Origin: Pseudomonas sp. TTU2014-080ASC
Lineage (GTDB): Bacteria > Pseudomonadota > Gammaproteobacteria > Pseudomonadales > Pseudomonadaceae
Length of the DNA stretch: 64,000 nucleotides
Assembly (NCBI RefSeq): GCF_001446935.1
Contig: NZ_LKKK01000002.1
Location: 930,001-994,000 of the forward strand
Direction: 5' to 3'
Shown here: positions 31,025-40,037 of the stretch, piece by piece
Layout: every line of letters begins with the position of its first letter
Position numbering within the stretch: position 1 is the first letter of the stretch
The notes under the pieces: generated by a model
The model's input: only the letters and a program-made list of their open reading frames with translations
Told to the model about the DNA's origin: nothing
The model's database searches: none
Translations under genes and position numbers: made by a program

Positions 31025-33712
31025 CTATTTTATAGGTACTAACCCTCTGCGGGCTGACAAGATATTTACGTCTTTTGTATTGTTTCGTCGAGTTAGGTTT
31101 TTCAGTACTTTATTTTGAGTTTCTGGTGACCAGAACAATTTTAGTTTTTTTCTGGCGCGTGTAATAGCTGTATACAAAATACTGTGTGTTATATCATCTT
31201 CGTTTGCAGTGGTTATGACTATTTTTACTGAGTCGTATTCAAGGCCTTGTGCTTTATGGATTGAGACAGCATAAGCTACTTGAAATGGTACGGTTGTATT
31301 CAGTGAATCGTCGTCATCATCGGTATTGTTTAGGCTATAAACACAGAAACGTACTGTCGAGTCGCCTACCCATTCTAGTTCGGAGTTATCTACATCAAGC
31401 TCAGTTAATGGACGGTCTAACTTTACATCAAATTGAATCATGCTTTGCGTAAGCACTATATCAACAATTTTTCCTTTTAGGTTGTTGTAGATTACTGGGC
31501 GAAATCTTTCCGTTTCATGGAACAGTACAGGGTCGCCTACTTTATAGGTTGACTCACGCCATGTTACTGTGGGGGATGGATTGCTGCTTTGTAAGAACCG
31601 ATTTATGTTGTTGATACCATAAAGGCCATCATAGTTTAGACAGAGTATAATCTCATCTTTTTCCTGTGGTGTGAATAAAGATTCGTTTAATACAGCTGAA
31701 TACCCGTTGTGTGCCATTGTTTCGGTTAGGTCGTGATCAATTGTTCTTAACTTTTCCCAAAGGGTCAGTAAGCCATTTTCGCTTGTTCTGTATGGGGTCT
31801 TTAGTTCGAATACCGAAGCCTTAGGGATGTATGAGCGTATTGCGTCGAACCAATTTCCGAATTGTATGGATTCGATTTGATATATGTCGCCGACCAGTAA
31901 CAGTAATTTGTACTTGGTTTTTTTTAGAGTTCTTAAAAGGTCTGTGTTGCTTACAGTGCTACATTCATCGATTACAAGTAGGTCATATTCTTGGGTTGTG
32001 CTGGTTTTGATATGGCTGCTAATCGTTTTGAAGGTTGAGTTTTGAGCTTTTATCTTTCGTTTTAAGTTATCAGTGGCTGGATGGGTGTGCGCTAAAAAAA
32101 GTTTTGATTTGTCATTGAAGTAGTTGGAAATGTGGTCAATTGTTGTTGATTTTCCAGTTCCGGCTGCCCCGTATATTACTGCTACGCGAGAGCTACAGAA
32201 CATGTTCTTTAGAGCGTCCCTCTTGCTCGGGTCATCAATTTCACGATTAGTATCAGTGATCCAGCGTTCTATTGCGGATGTGTAGCCTGAGATTCCAGCT
32301 GAAGTATATGTTTGAATCTCTTTAATTATGTCATGAGTATCGTCTTCATAACCTGAAATAAAAGCATGCTTTTTGTCGATGACTATTTTGCGGTGTTTGT
32401 GGGTTATATATATTCGCTTATTGTATTCTTGTACTATTTTTTCTACGTCACCAAAAATTTTCAATTCTTCAAGTGGCGTGTAGAGTTGCCCGTGCTGTTC
32501 AACGCTGTTATGTATTCTTCTGGCAAGAAGCTCATGAACTCTGGAGCTTGGGTCAATAGCTTCAATTAGGTCCCAGTAGCGAGGGTTGTGCCCCGGTAAT
32601 GAAGTGCATAAAGGCATTGTCTCAAAAGGAATTGATGAATTGCTAATATGTAAGCGTGATAGGTATTGGGATTCAATGTTGTAATAAACATTTTTTATTA
32701 TTTGGTTGTTCATTCTTAATATTAAATATCGAAGTATGTTGCTGCCGGGGAGTGACGGTTTTATTATTTTTCTGGCTTTGTCTAGTATCGGGAATATGAT
32801 TGGTCTAGCATTATTGATAGATGCGGAAAGTTTTATAGATTCGTATTCTGTTTCGGGTAGTTCGATAATTTGAAGTAAGCTGCTGAATTTCTCAGTCAAG
32901 AGTCTCATGATGAGTGTATATTCATCTGAGTTGCTTCTGGCTGATATCTTTATGCCTAGAATTTTTGCCAAATTGTTAAATTCGCAAGGGCGAATTGAGG
33001 TTTCCCAGTCGTGAATAATGGTTATTGGCATTTGATACCCGAAAACTTCAATTTGCCCCTGTTTTAGTGTAAGTAAGGTGGCATGGTTTTCAGTTATTCT
33101 ACTTTCTGAAAATGCTATTATTCTATCGGATTTATTGACCTTGTTTGTTGCTCGGTAAAATGTAACCTCATAATAAATTCTGTTATTGCAAACAAAAGGA
33201 GTGATTTTGTGGATGTAGTATCTGTCTTTGGAGTTTTTAGTTGATGTTGTGTTGCTCTTGATTATTTCTACTATTTTTTCGTGGTATTCTTTTAGTGCTG
33301 GATCAAGGTTTATGGGAAGGCTTTCTAGGTTTTGTAATATTGTGAAATTGAATTCATTATATGTTGTTGTTCGCAATCTATAGAGATATTCATAGTATTT
33401 TAATATCAGTCTTTCGGATGTGTCTGCATCGAATGTGAAGTGCGATGCGCTTTTTTGTAATAGTTCGTGAAATTTATAAATAAAATTCAATTTTGGTGTT
33501 TTTTGTATTTCTTTTAGTGCTGGTTTTATTGCTGAGTATTTAAATTCTTTGTTGATGTTTTTTTCTTGGATTAGGACGCTAATGCCTTCTACTAAATTCC
33601 TAAGTTGCGGTAGCAGGTTTTGTGAAAGAAAACCTCGCTCCCCATTAAATTTCTCAATGTTTTGGCATATTGCAGAGTCTGCGCATTGTATTTGACTTTT
33701 TATAGTAGCCAT
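31025..33712 (-). CDS. Orphan SF1 (RecD/Pif1-like) helicase with a large unknown N-terminus
   Basis: 895 residues from an ATG at 33712 with AAGGAGAG upstream. The C-terminal half is an SF1 helicase: Walker A GAAGTGKST (515-523), Walker B IDECS (581-585), motif III VGDIYQ, and a UvrD_C_2-like end with SIHKAQG (817-823) and YTAITRAR (847-854). The first 480 or so residues are lysine-, asparagine- and isoleucine-rich, contain IHKITPF...IYYEVTFYRATNK and match no domain I know; I see no nuclease motif there. The gene is strikingly AT-rich against its neighbours, stands alone and is flanked by core genes, which points to transfer. A defence or mobile-element role is inference. Confidence 0.88.
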   Translation of the reverse strand: MATIKSQIQCADSAICQNIEKFNGERGFLSQNLLPQLRNLVEGISVLIQEKNINKEFKYSAIKPALKEIQKTPKLNFIYKFHELLQKSASHFTFDADTSERLILKYYEYLYRLRTTTYNEFNFTILQNLESLPINLDPALKEYHEKIVEIIKSNTTSTKNSKDRYYIHKITPFVCNNRIYYEVTFYRATNKVNKSDRIIAFSESRITENHATLLTLKQGQIEVFGYQMPITIIHDWETSIRPCEFNNLAKILGIKISARSNSDEYTLIMRLLTEKFSSLLQIIELPETEYESIKLSASINNARPIIFPILDKARKIIKPSLPGSNILRYLILRMNNQIIKNVYYNIESQYLSRLHISNSSIPFETMPLCTSLPGHNPRYWDLIEAIDPSSRVHELLARRIHNSVEQHGQLYTPLEELKIFGDVEKIVQEYNKRIYITHKHRKIVIDKKHAFISGYEDDTHDIIKEIQTYTSAGISGYTSAIERWITDTNREIDDPSKRDALKNMFCSSRVAVIYGAAGTGKSTTIDHISNYFNDKSKLFLAHTHPATDNLKRKIKAQNSTFKTISSHIKTSTTQEYDLLVIDECSTVSNTDLLRTLKKTKYKLLLLVGDIYQIESIQFGNWFDAIRSYIPKASVFELKTPYRTSENGLLTLWEKLRTIDHDLTETMAHNGYSAVLNESLFTPQEKDEIILCLNYDGLYGINNINRFLQSSNPSPTVTWRESTYKVGDPVLFHETERFRPVIYNNLKGKIVDIVLTQSMIQFDVKLDRPLTELDVDNSELEWVGDSTVRFCVYSLNNTDDDDDSLNTTVPFQVAYAVSIHKAQGLEYDSVKIVITTANEDDITHSILYTAITRARKKLKLFWSPETQNKVLKNLTRRNNTKDVNILSARRGLVPIK

Positions 33713-33749
33713 ATCCGCATGCTCTCCTTTTGATTTATTGAATTCACGC

Positions 33750-33878
33750 TTAATGGTTCGATCTATCCATAATTTCCCGATACCGACCTTGGTATTCGGC
33801 AAAATCCAGACTTTTTTGGCTGAGCTGATAGAGCTGTTGCTCCAGGCTCAAGGTTGCAGCCGGTTGTGCCGCTGGCGG
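33750..33878 (-). pseudogene. Possible coding remnant (SHOCT-like tail) at the edge of the AT-rich segment
   Basis: A 42-codon stretch between stop codons, with no usable start, reads LSLEQQLYQLSQKS and DFAEYQGRYREIM. It resembles the short C-terminal helical hairpins found at the ends of some bacterial lipoproteins. It is out of frame with the lipoprotein gene just upstream (33914-34387). It could be that gene's decayed C-terminus or the tail of a gene broken by the insertion. Low confidence. Confidence 0.3.
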
Positions 33879-33913
33879 CTAGTTGGAATGGGCTCTGTCT
33901 GTGGGCTGTAGCG

Positions 33914-34387
33914 CTACGGCTTGTGGTATCGGCATGTTTCCACCTGCGCCTGAGCCAGCATTTCATCAATTACCGGACCGATCTTGGCCTCAGTCCCTTG
34001 CCACTTCATCAGTGATAAACCGCCTTTGTTACGCAGACGGTAAGTGCCGCTGGCGAGTTGGCGGCGCTCGCCGTCGAGTACGCGGATTTCTGCGGTGGAA
34101 AGGTAGGAGGCGACGTCCCAGCTGCGGCGGGCGGTGTAGGTGACGATATGGCTGCACTCACCGCGTTGGATCGTTGCGTACACCTTGGTCTGGATGCCGT
34201 GACGGGCGAAACCGGATTGCAACACCGTTACAAAGTCATCAACTTTTACTGCCGGGTTTTCTTCGATGCAGACGTGCTGGTTAATGCTCTGCAATGGAGA
34301 AACTTGTACCGCTGTGCAGCCACTGATCAATGTGAGTGCTAGCGCAGCAGTGAGGTATTTGCCCTGAGCGTTGAATCTGAAATGCAT
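33914..34387 (-). CDS. Sbal_3080-family lipoprotein
   Basis: 157 residues. The signal sequence ends in the lipobox LISGC with the cysteine near residue 23. The domain after it includes CIEENPAVKVDDFV and GECSHIVTYTARRSWDVASYL, the pattern of the Sbal_3080 lipoprotein family of unknown function. It should be anchored in the outer membrane, as the residue after the cysteine is T rather than D. It is divergent from the gene at 34602 and lies next to the AT-rich helicase. Confidence 0.75.
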   Translation of the reverse strand: MHFRFNAQGKYLTAALALTLISGCTAVQVSPLQSINQHVCIEENPAVKVDDFVTVLQSGFARHGIQTKVYATIQRGECSHIVTYTARRSWDVASYLSTAEIRVLDGERRQLASGTYRLRNKGGLSLMKWQGTEAKIGPVIDEMLAQAQVETCRYHKP

Positions 34388-34601
34388 GACTTGTTCTTCT
34401 TATTGTGAGTGGCGTTCGATGCCTGATTACCGGGCAAGACTGGCACAGGGGGTGGCCAATTGTCATTATTTCGACTCTTAGCTAATCGAGCCGACTTCGG
34501 CTTAACTCGGCACTTTTCGTGTAAAAAGCCCCTCTGAATTGAATCGTTGAAGGCAGCGTATGGGGCTGCGCTTTATGCATGGCGTTGAATGGTTATGAAC
34601 A

Positions 34602-35513
34602 ATGAAAACCCAGGCCACTGAGCAAATCTGCCGGTCTTTATTACAGAAGGCGGTGCGGCGCGGTGTTGTTGATGTGGCGGAGAAGGCGGTTGTCTATCTG
34701 CTGCAACAGGGCGGTGCGGTGTGGCTGCGTAATCGTCTGGGCGTGATCGCCTGTGAAGAAGTGCTGGCCTATGTCGGGCGGCTTGAGTTTACGACGCAGG
34801 AAGACGCACTGATCCGCCAGTACACCGAGATGGCCCGTGCGGCGAAGAACAAGAATGCGGCGGGGCTGGGCAGCCTAGCGGCGGAGTTGGAGAACGGTTA
34901 TCGCAGCCTGCTGGTTAAGGGCGATCCAGCAAGCAAAGACCTGAGGATCGTCGCTGAGGCTATCCGCCGCCCTGATGCTTTCTGGCAATGGATTCACAGC
35001 CAGCCAGTTGCAGGCAGCAATTTGAGCGTGATCGAAAAAGCCGAGGCTGCGTTTCGTGGCTCCGGCTTGCCGGGGGATAAGGTGTTTTCGCTGGCCAGCG
35101 CTTATCTGGCAGTGCTCAACCAGATCCCCACGCTCTCAATGCCGGAGTACGTTGTAGAAGCGTTTCCCTACTGGATCGCCATCGACAAACACACCGACCC
35201 GGGTAAGCGGGCGCTGCAGCAGTGCGCCGAGGCACTGAATGTGGAGTACAGAACGCTGGGGGCAATCCAGTACTACCTAGAGGGAGGGCTTTGCCGCAAT
35301 CTGGAGCCTTCGCCCTGGTGGGAGCGGGATGTTCGTTGGCAGCTGGAGCGCTTGGGCGTACACGAAGGTAAGGCCGAAGCGATCTGGCAGAATGCGTCGG
35401 CCTACCTGCAAGAGCATCTGGCAGCGCAAGTCGAGGTGTTTAAGGACGAACTGGAGCACGCGTTTGAGCTGTATCGCAGCACGTTAAGAACGCAGGATTC
35501 GTTGTTCAGATAA
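34602..35513 (+). CDS. Unrecognised protein with a clamp-loader-collar-like pattern
   Basis: 303 residues from an ATG at 34602. It has no signal peptide or membrane helix and is mainly helical. The opening SLLQKAVRRGVVDVAEKAV followed by WLRNRLGVIACEEVLAYV resembles the C-terminal collar domain of RarA/MgsA-type ATPases and clamp-loader subunits, as does AIDKHTDPGKRAL around residue 195. No Walker motif is present, so this would be the collar-like part without the ATPase. I do not recognise a named family. The gene stands alone, divergent from the lipoprotein, and ends 55 bases before convergent cytochrome c. A DNA-replication or repair link is inference. Confidence 0.7.
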   Translation: MKTQATEQICRSLLQKAVRRGVVDVAEKAVVYLLQQGGAVWLRNRLGVIACEEVLAYVGRLEFTTQEDALIRQYTEMARAAKNKNAAGLGSLAAELENGYRSLLVKGDPASKDLRIVAEAIRRPDAFWQWIHSQPVAGSNLSVIEKAEAAFRGSGLPGDKVFSLASAYLAVLNQIPTLSMPEYVVEAFPYWIAIDKHTDPGKRALQQCAEALNVEYRTLGAIQYYLEGGLCRNLEPSPWWERDVRWQLERLGVHEGKAEAIWQNASAYLQEHLAAQVEVFKDELEHAFELYRSTLRTQDSLFR

Positions 35514-35568
35514 CAGTTCTGGAAGGGACAGGAAGGTGTGGATAACTCAGGTTATCCACACGCCCTGA

Positions 35569-35898
35569 TCAAAGCTGACGCAAACCGCGCACGTATTGCA
35601 CGAGCGATTGTTGCTCGTCTGCACTGAACTTTTCAGCGTAGGCCGGCATGGCGCCGGGGCCTTGTTGGATGGCGGCGATGATTTCGTCGTCGCTGGTGCG
35701 GTCCTGCCACTTGGTTTTGCTCAGGTTTTGGGCAAACGAGAGCCAGCCGCGCAGTGTGTTGGCGCGGCCGTTGTCGCCGTGGCATTTGGCGCAGTGCTGC
35801 TGGTAGAGCTGCTTGCCGTCTGTTTCAGCAACGGCAGGCAGGCTCGCCAAAAGCAGTAGCCCGGCTGTGAGACCGGGCCAAACAGCCTTACTTAACAA
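35569..35898 (-). CDS. Small periplasmic class I cytochrome c
   Basis: 109 residues. After a signal peptide ending AVAET comes one haem-binding CAKCH motif (about residue 36) and a candidate methionine ligand in GPGAMPAYAEKFS. It should be a soluble periplasmic electron carrier of the c5/c555 type. The start is a TTG at 35898, overlapping the end of the upstream gene by 11 bases, so the two are probably coupled. Its redox partner is not evident nearby. Confidence 0.85.
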   Translation of the reverse strand: MLSKAVWPGLTAGLLLLASLPAVAETDGKQLYQQHCAKCHGDNGRANTLRGWLSFAQNLSKTKWQDRTSDDEIIAAIQQGPGAMPAYAEKFSADEQQSLVQYVRGLRQL

Positions 35899-36328
35899 TT
35901 GCGAGGTCGCCTTTGAGGGCTACGCCCGCCATGACGGCACCGGCGTGGCATTCGTATTTCTGGCTGTCTTTGTACTCGACGTTTTTGTAGTTGCTGGTCA
36001 GGTTAACCACGGCGTTGGCGCCAGCGGATTTGGCCGCGCTTTGCAGGCGTACCAGTGCAGATTGCAGGGCCCAGCTGCAAGCGGCTTCATCGCTCTTGTT
36101 GAAGGCGTTGGTCTTCTGGCTGGTGGTCACGCCTGGGCGTACGATTTGTACTTCGCCCCCCGGTTTGCCAGCCAAGTAGAACTTAACGCTGCCATCCAGG
36201 CGGCCTGCGCTGGTGGCTTCCTGGACCACTTGGTCGAAGGGCAGGAAGTGAGCCGTGTCGCGGGCTTGGCTGATGGCCGGGGCGAGACTCAGAACGATTG
36301 CTGCTGCAATCAACGATTTTATTTTCAT
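35888..36328 (-). CDS. Periplasmic protein of unknown function
   Basis: 146 residues. A signal peptide (1-22, ending ISQA) precedes a domain with GANAVVNLTSNYKN and CHAGAVMAGVALKGDLAIV. The GANAVV element recalls the YbjQ/DUF74-like fold that occurs in small periplasmic proteins. Homologues are, from memory, often mislabelled as an excinuclease ATPase subunit, and nothing here supports that. Two cysteines (near 84 and 127) could form a disulphide. It is the first gene of a pair with the cytochrome c. Confidence 0.7.
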   Translation of the reverse strand: MKIKSLIAAAIVLSLAPAISQARDTAHFLPFDQVVQEATSAGRLDGSVKFYLAGKPGGEVQIVRPGVTTSQKTNAFNKSDEAACSWALQSALVRLQSAAKSAGANAVVNLTSNYKNVEYKDSQKYECHAGAVMAGVALKGDLAIVK

Positions 36329-36413
36329 AGCTTCTACTCCTTGTTGAAACGACTGATTGATCTGTTCTGGCTGGCACGGTTGTGCGTTTAGTGTAATTCA
36401 GTCTGCCGGGCTG

Positions 36414-37649
36414 TCAGGCCCAGCGTTTAAAAATCAGCGACGTATTCACGCCACCAAAGGCAAAGTTGTTATTCATCACGTATTGGTTGTTCATTTCGCG
36501 GAATTCACCGCGCAGGTAGTCCAGTTCTGCGCAGGCCGGGTCGACGTTGTCGAGGTTCAGCGTGGGCACGTACTGGTTGCTGTTGAGCATCTCGATGCTG
36601 AACCAGGACTCCAGCGCGCCGCAGGCTCCAAGGGTGTGGCCGAAATAGCTCTTCTGCGAGCTGATCGGCATGTGCGGGCCGAACAGTTCCTGGGTGGCTT
36701 GGGATTCAGCCACGTCGCCTTGATCGGTGGCGGTGCCGTGGCCATTCACGTAACCGATCACCGAGGGCTCAAGCCCTGCATCTTGCAGCGCCAGCTCCAT
36801 CGCGCCGCGCATGGTGGTTTTTTCCGGTTTGGTGGCGTGTTGGCCGTCTGAGTTGCAGCCGAAGCCGACGATCTCGGCGTAGATGGTGGCGCCACGGGCG
36901 AGGGCGTGGTCCAGCTCTTCCAGAACCAGCATGCCCGCGCCTTCGCCGATCACCAGACCGTCGCGGTCTTTGTCGTAAGGGCGTGGCGACAGGTGCGGCG
37001 TTTCATTCTTCAGGCTGGTGGCGTACAGCGCATCGAAGACCATGGCCTCGGTCGGGCAGAGTTCTTCTGCGCCGCCTGCGAGCATCATTTTCAGGCGGCC
37101 GAACTTGATCGCTTCATAGGCGTAGCCGATGCCCTGACTGCCGCTGGTGCAGGCGCTGGAGGTGGGAATCAGGCGGCCTTTTAACCCAAAGAAGATGCTG
37201 ATGTTAGCCGCTGTGGTGTGCGGCATCATGCGGATGTAAGAGTTGGCGTTGAGGCCGTCCGCCACCGAGTTGAGCAGCATGTTGCCGAAGGCTTTGACTT
37301 CTTCGGTGCTGCCGGTGGAGGAGCCGCACGCTACGCCCATGCGGCCATCCGCGATGATCGGGTTGCCCAGCAGGTTGGCGTGCTCCAGCGCGCGCTCGGC
37401 AGCGAACACGGCGAGTTTGGAGACGCGGCCCATGCTGCGCAGTTGCTTGCGCGTCCAGTGTTTGGGGGCTTCAAAGTCATCCACCGGGCCGCCCAGGCGA
37501 GTGTTCAGCTCGCTGTAGCGCTCCCACTCGTGCATGTAGCGGATGCCACTTTTGCCTGCGGCAAAGTTGGCTTTGATGGTCGGCCAGTCGCTGCCCAGTG
37601 AGGTCACGCCTGCCATGCCGGTGACTACAACGCGTTTGAATCCACTCAT
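36414..37649 (-). CDS. apeR: Beta-ketoacyl-ACP synthase of the aryl polyene cluster (ApeR-like)
   Basis: 411 residues, FabF-like thiolase fold with an intact Cys-His-His triad: SSACTSGSQGIG (Cys), NGHGTATDQGD (His) and YFGHTLGACGAL (His). In characterised APE pathways a separate ketosynthase homodimer (ApeR) works beside the ApeO:ApeC pair, and this is the likely counterpart. It is the last gene of the long minus-strand operon. I use the ATG at 37649, which overlaps the ketoreductase stop (TGATG); a GTG two codons upstream is possible. Confidence 0.85.
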   Translation of the reverse strand: MSGFKRVVVTGMAGVTSLGSDWPTIKANFAAGKSGIRYMHEWERYSELNTRLGGPVDDFEAPKHWTRKQLRSMGRVSKLAVFAAERALEHANLLGNPIIADGRMGVACGSSTGSTEEVKAFGNMLLNSVADGLNANSYIRMMPHTTAANISIFFGLKGRLIPTSSACTSGSQGIGYAYEAIKFGRLKMMLAGGAEELCPTEAMVFDALYATSLKNETPHLSPRPYDKDRDGLVIGEGAGMLVLEELDHALARGATIYAEIVGFGCNSDGQHATKPEKTTMRGAMELALQDAGLEPSVIGYVNGHGTATDQGDVAESQATQELFGPHMPISSQKSYFGHTLGACGALESWFSIEMLNSNQYVPTLNLDNVDPACAELDYLRGEFREMNNQYVMNNNFAFGGVNTSLIFKRWA

Positions 37650-38377
37650 CAGCACAACCCACCGTTTACCGCGAGGACCTGGCGGGTGATGTAAGCCGCC
37701 TCCTCAGACATCAGAAAATTAACTGCACCGGCCACTTCTTCCGGTGTGCCCATGCGGGCTGCCGGAACCATTTTGAGGATTTCTTCAATCGGCACGTCGT
37801 CATCAACGATGTCCGTATCAATCAGCCCCGGCGCGACGCAGTTGACGGTGATTTTGCGCTTGCCCAGTTCGATGGCCAGCGCTTTGGCTGCGCCGATCAC
37901 ACCGGCTTTGCTGGCGCTGTAGTTAACCTGACCGCGGTTACCGATCAAACCCGACACCGAGGTGATGCAGACAATACGCCCGGCCTTGCGGCGGCGGATC
38001 ATTGGCATGGTCAGCGGATGCAGGACGTTATAGAAGCCGTCGAGGTTGGTGCGCAGTACGCTGTCCCAGTCGTCTTCGCTGAGTGCGGGAAATGCGCCGT
38101 CGCGGGTCAGCCCGGCGTTGCAGACCACGCCGTAATAAGCGCCATGTTGTTCGATATCGGCTTCCAGCGCGGCGCGGCAGGCAGCTCGGTCGGAGACGTC
38201 GAACTGAAGGATGCGCGCCTGTTGGCCCAGCGCTTCGATCTGGGTTTGCACGGCTTGCGCTTCTTCAATGCGCGAGCGGCAATGGAGGACGATGTCGTAG
38301 CCGCTTTTGGCCAGACGCAAGGCTATCGCACGGCCGATACCCCGGCTGGAGCCTGTGACCAGAATGCTTTCACTCAT
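37649..38377 (-). CDS. apeQ: 3-ketoacyl-ACP reductase of the APE cluster (ApeQ-like, FabG family)
   Basis: 242-residue short-chain dehydrogenase. NADPH motif TGSSRGIGRAIAL, NAG in CNAGLTRDG, catalytic Ser in ITSVSG and YSASKAG (Tyr/Lys). It reduces the 3-keto group in each polyene elongation round. The start overlaps the dehydratase stop (ATGA), as in the rest of the operon. Confidence 0.9.
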   Translation of the reverse strand: MSESILVTGSSRGIGRAIALRLAKSGYDIVLHCRSRIEEAQAVQTQIEALGQQARILQFDVSDRAACRAALEADIEQHGAYYGVVCNAGLTRDGAFPALSEDDWDSVLRTNLDGFYNVLHPLTMPMIRRRKAGRIVCITSVSGLIGNRGQVNYSASKAGVIGAAKALAIELGKRKITVNCVAPGLIDTDIVDDDVPIEEILKMVPAARMGTPEEVAGAVNFLMSEEAAYITRQVLAVNGGLC

Positions 38378-38838
38378 CGTTGTGTGTCCTGAATTTCTTC
38401 TTGTAGATAGCTGGCCACCTGCGGCGGGCGGAATACGTTAAGCCGGGCGATGGCCTCAATGCCAGTACCTGTAAGTTGGCACTCAAAAACGCCCATGCCG
38501 TTGTCATCCTGCAGGGAGCGGGTGGCGTGGATGTGCAGCTCAGCGCCAAGCGGGAAGCGCTCGACGTTGCATTGGTAATTGCGGGTGCCGAGCAGAAAGC
38601 CCAGCTCTACCGGTTCGCCCCTGGCGCGGGCGTGACAGCCTGCGTAGGCGGCCACACTTTGCGCCATGATTTCGATGCCGACCCAAGCGGGCAGGCTGCC
38701 GTCGTCCTGACTGAACAGACCGCCGTCGCGCACTGTGAGGCTGGTTTCGATGTCGTCATCGCCATAGCGGTGCACCTGATCGAGCAGGATCATGTCGCCT
38801 GCGTGGGGCACCAGTTCGGCTACCGGCCACATACTCAT
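38374..38838 (-). CDS. apeP: 3-hydroxyacyl-ACP dehydratase of the APE cluster (ApeP-like hotdog)
   Basis: 154 residues with a single hotdog fold. LVPHAGDMILLDQV near the N-terminus holds the family histidine, and GIEIMAQSVAAYAGCHAR is the central helix of FabA/FabZ relatives. In the E. coli/Xenorhabdus APE system ApeP works with ApeI as a dehydratase pair. Here the ApeI-like domain is found at the C-terminus of the ligase gene (50201-51886). ATGA overlaps exist on both sides. Confidence 0.87.
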   Translation of the reverse strand: MSMWPVAELVPHAGDMILLDQVHRYGDDDIETSLTVRDGGLFSQDDGSLPAWVGIEIMAQSVAAYAGCHARARGEPVELGFLLGTRNYQCNVERFPLGAELHIHATRSLQDDNGMGVFECQLTGTGIEAIARLNVFRPPQVASYLQEEIQDTQR

Positions 38839-40037
38839 GGGCGGTCTCCGATGATCAGGCTGATGTTGTTGCCGCCAAAGGCGAAAGAATTACTCATCAG
38901 TGCGCGTCCGTTGCGTGATGTCAGTTGCGTGCCGGGCTTCACCAGATTCAGGGCGGGCAGGGCCGGATCGGCCTCAGCGTCCCAGCGCTGGGGCGGCAGC
39001 AGGTTGTCAGGGTTGTAGCTACTCAGGCTCAGCCAGCAGAAGGCTGCTTCCAGTGCACCGGCAGCACCCAAGGTGTGGCCGGTTAGCGGTTTGCTGCTGG
39101 AGCAGGGCACGCCGTTGGGGAAGATGGCCTGTACGGCGAGGCTTTCCATGGCGTCGTTGTGCTGGGTCGCGGTGCCGTGCAGGTTGAGGTAGTCGATCTG
39201 GCTGGCGTCGAGACCAGCGGCTTTCAGGGCTTTGTTCATCGCCGCTTGTGCGCCGATCCCTTCAGGCTGTGGCGCGGAAATATGGTGGGCGTCGGAGCTG
39301 GCACCACCGCCGAGCAGGGCAATGGGGGCGTGGCTTGTGTCCAGCGGTTCGCGGGTCAGTAGGAACAGCGCCGCGCCTTCGCCGATGTTGATGCCTTTGC
39401 GGTTGCGCGAGAACGGGTTGCACAGTTCCGGGCTGACTGCTTCCAGCGCGGAGAAGCCATTGAGGGTGAGCTTGCACAGGCTGTCCACACCGCCGCAAAT
39501 CACTGCATCGCATACACCAAGATTGAGCAGGCGCTGAGCGCTGAGCAGGGCACGGGCACCGGAGGTGCAGGCGGTGGAAATGCTGTAGCTGGGGCCGCAG
39601 ATGCCAAGCCAGTCACTGAGGAAGCTGGCCGGTTCCGCCAGCTCCTGCTGGGAATAGTGATAGCTGGCTGGCAGCTCGCCGTTGTGCAGAAAGTGGGCGA
39701 TGCCTTGGCTGGCTTCTTCGATGCCAGTGGTGCTGGTGCCGAGCACCACGCCAATACGTTCAGCGCCGAATTGGGCCACAGCCGCGCGCAGGCTGTCTTC
39801 AATTTCCAAGGCGGCGGCCAGCAGCAACTGGTTGTTGCGGCATTGCGGGTGGCCGGCCAGCTCAGGCAGTGCCGGCAGCTCGCCAGGCACGCGGCCTACC
39901 GTCAGCGTCTGCTCGGGAACCCAGCCGCTTTCGGCGCGCATGCCGCTGCTGTCGCCAGCAAAGAGGGCGCGGGCCACGGCAGTTTTGCCTTGGCCGAGTG
40001 CGCAATTAAGCCCCAGGGCGTTCAAGTAAGTGGCCAT
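38835..40037 (-). CDS. apeO: Beta-ketoacyl-ACP synthase of the APE cluster (ApeO-like)
   Basis: 400 residues, ketosynthase with triad Cys in STACTSGARALLSAQ, His in LNLHGTATQHND and His in LTGHTLGAAGALEAA. By order, and by pairing with a cysteine-less partner at the other end of the operon (53723-54439), it matches ApeO, which elongates the aryl polyene as a heterodimer with the chain-length factor ApeC. TAATG overlap with the upstream lipoprotein gene. Confidence 0.87.
   Translation of the reverse strand: MATYLNALGLNCALGQGKTAVARALFAGDSSGMRAESGWVPEQTLTVGRVPGELPALPELAGHPQCRNNQLLLAAALEIEDSLRAAVAQFGAERIGVVLGTSTTGIEEASQGIAHFLHNGELPASYHYSQQELAEPASFLSDWLGICGPSYSISTACTSGARALLSAQRLLNLGVCDAVICGGVDSLCKLTLNGFSALEAVSPELCNPFSRNRKGINIGEGAALFLLTREPLDTSHAPIALLGGGASSDAHHISAPQPEGIGAQAAMNKALKAAGLDASQIDYLNLHGTATQHNDAMESLAVQAIFPNGVPCSSSKPLTGHTLGAAGALEAAFCWLSLSSYNPDNLLPPQRWDAEADPALPALNLVKPGTQLTSRNGRALMSNSFAFGGNNISLIIGDRP

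Noticed and set aside
31025..33712. Treating the AT-rich helicase as part of a multi-gene defence island or prophage
   Set aside because: No integrase, tRNA attachment site, direct repeats or other foreign-composition gene could be found on either side; only the single gene is supported.
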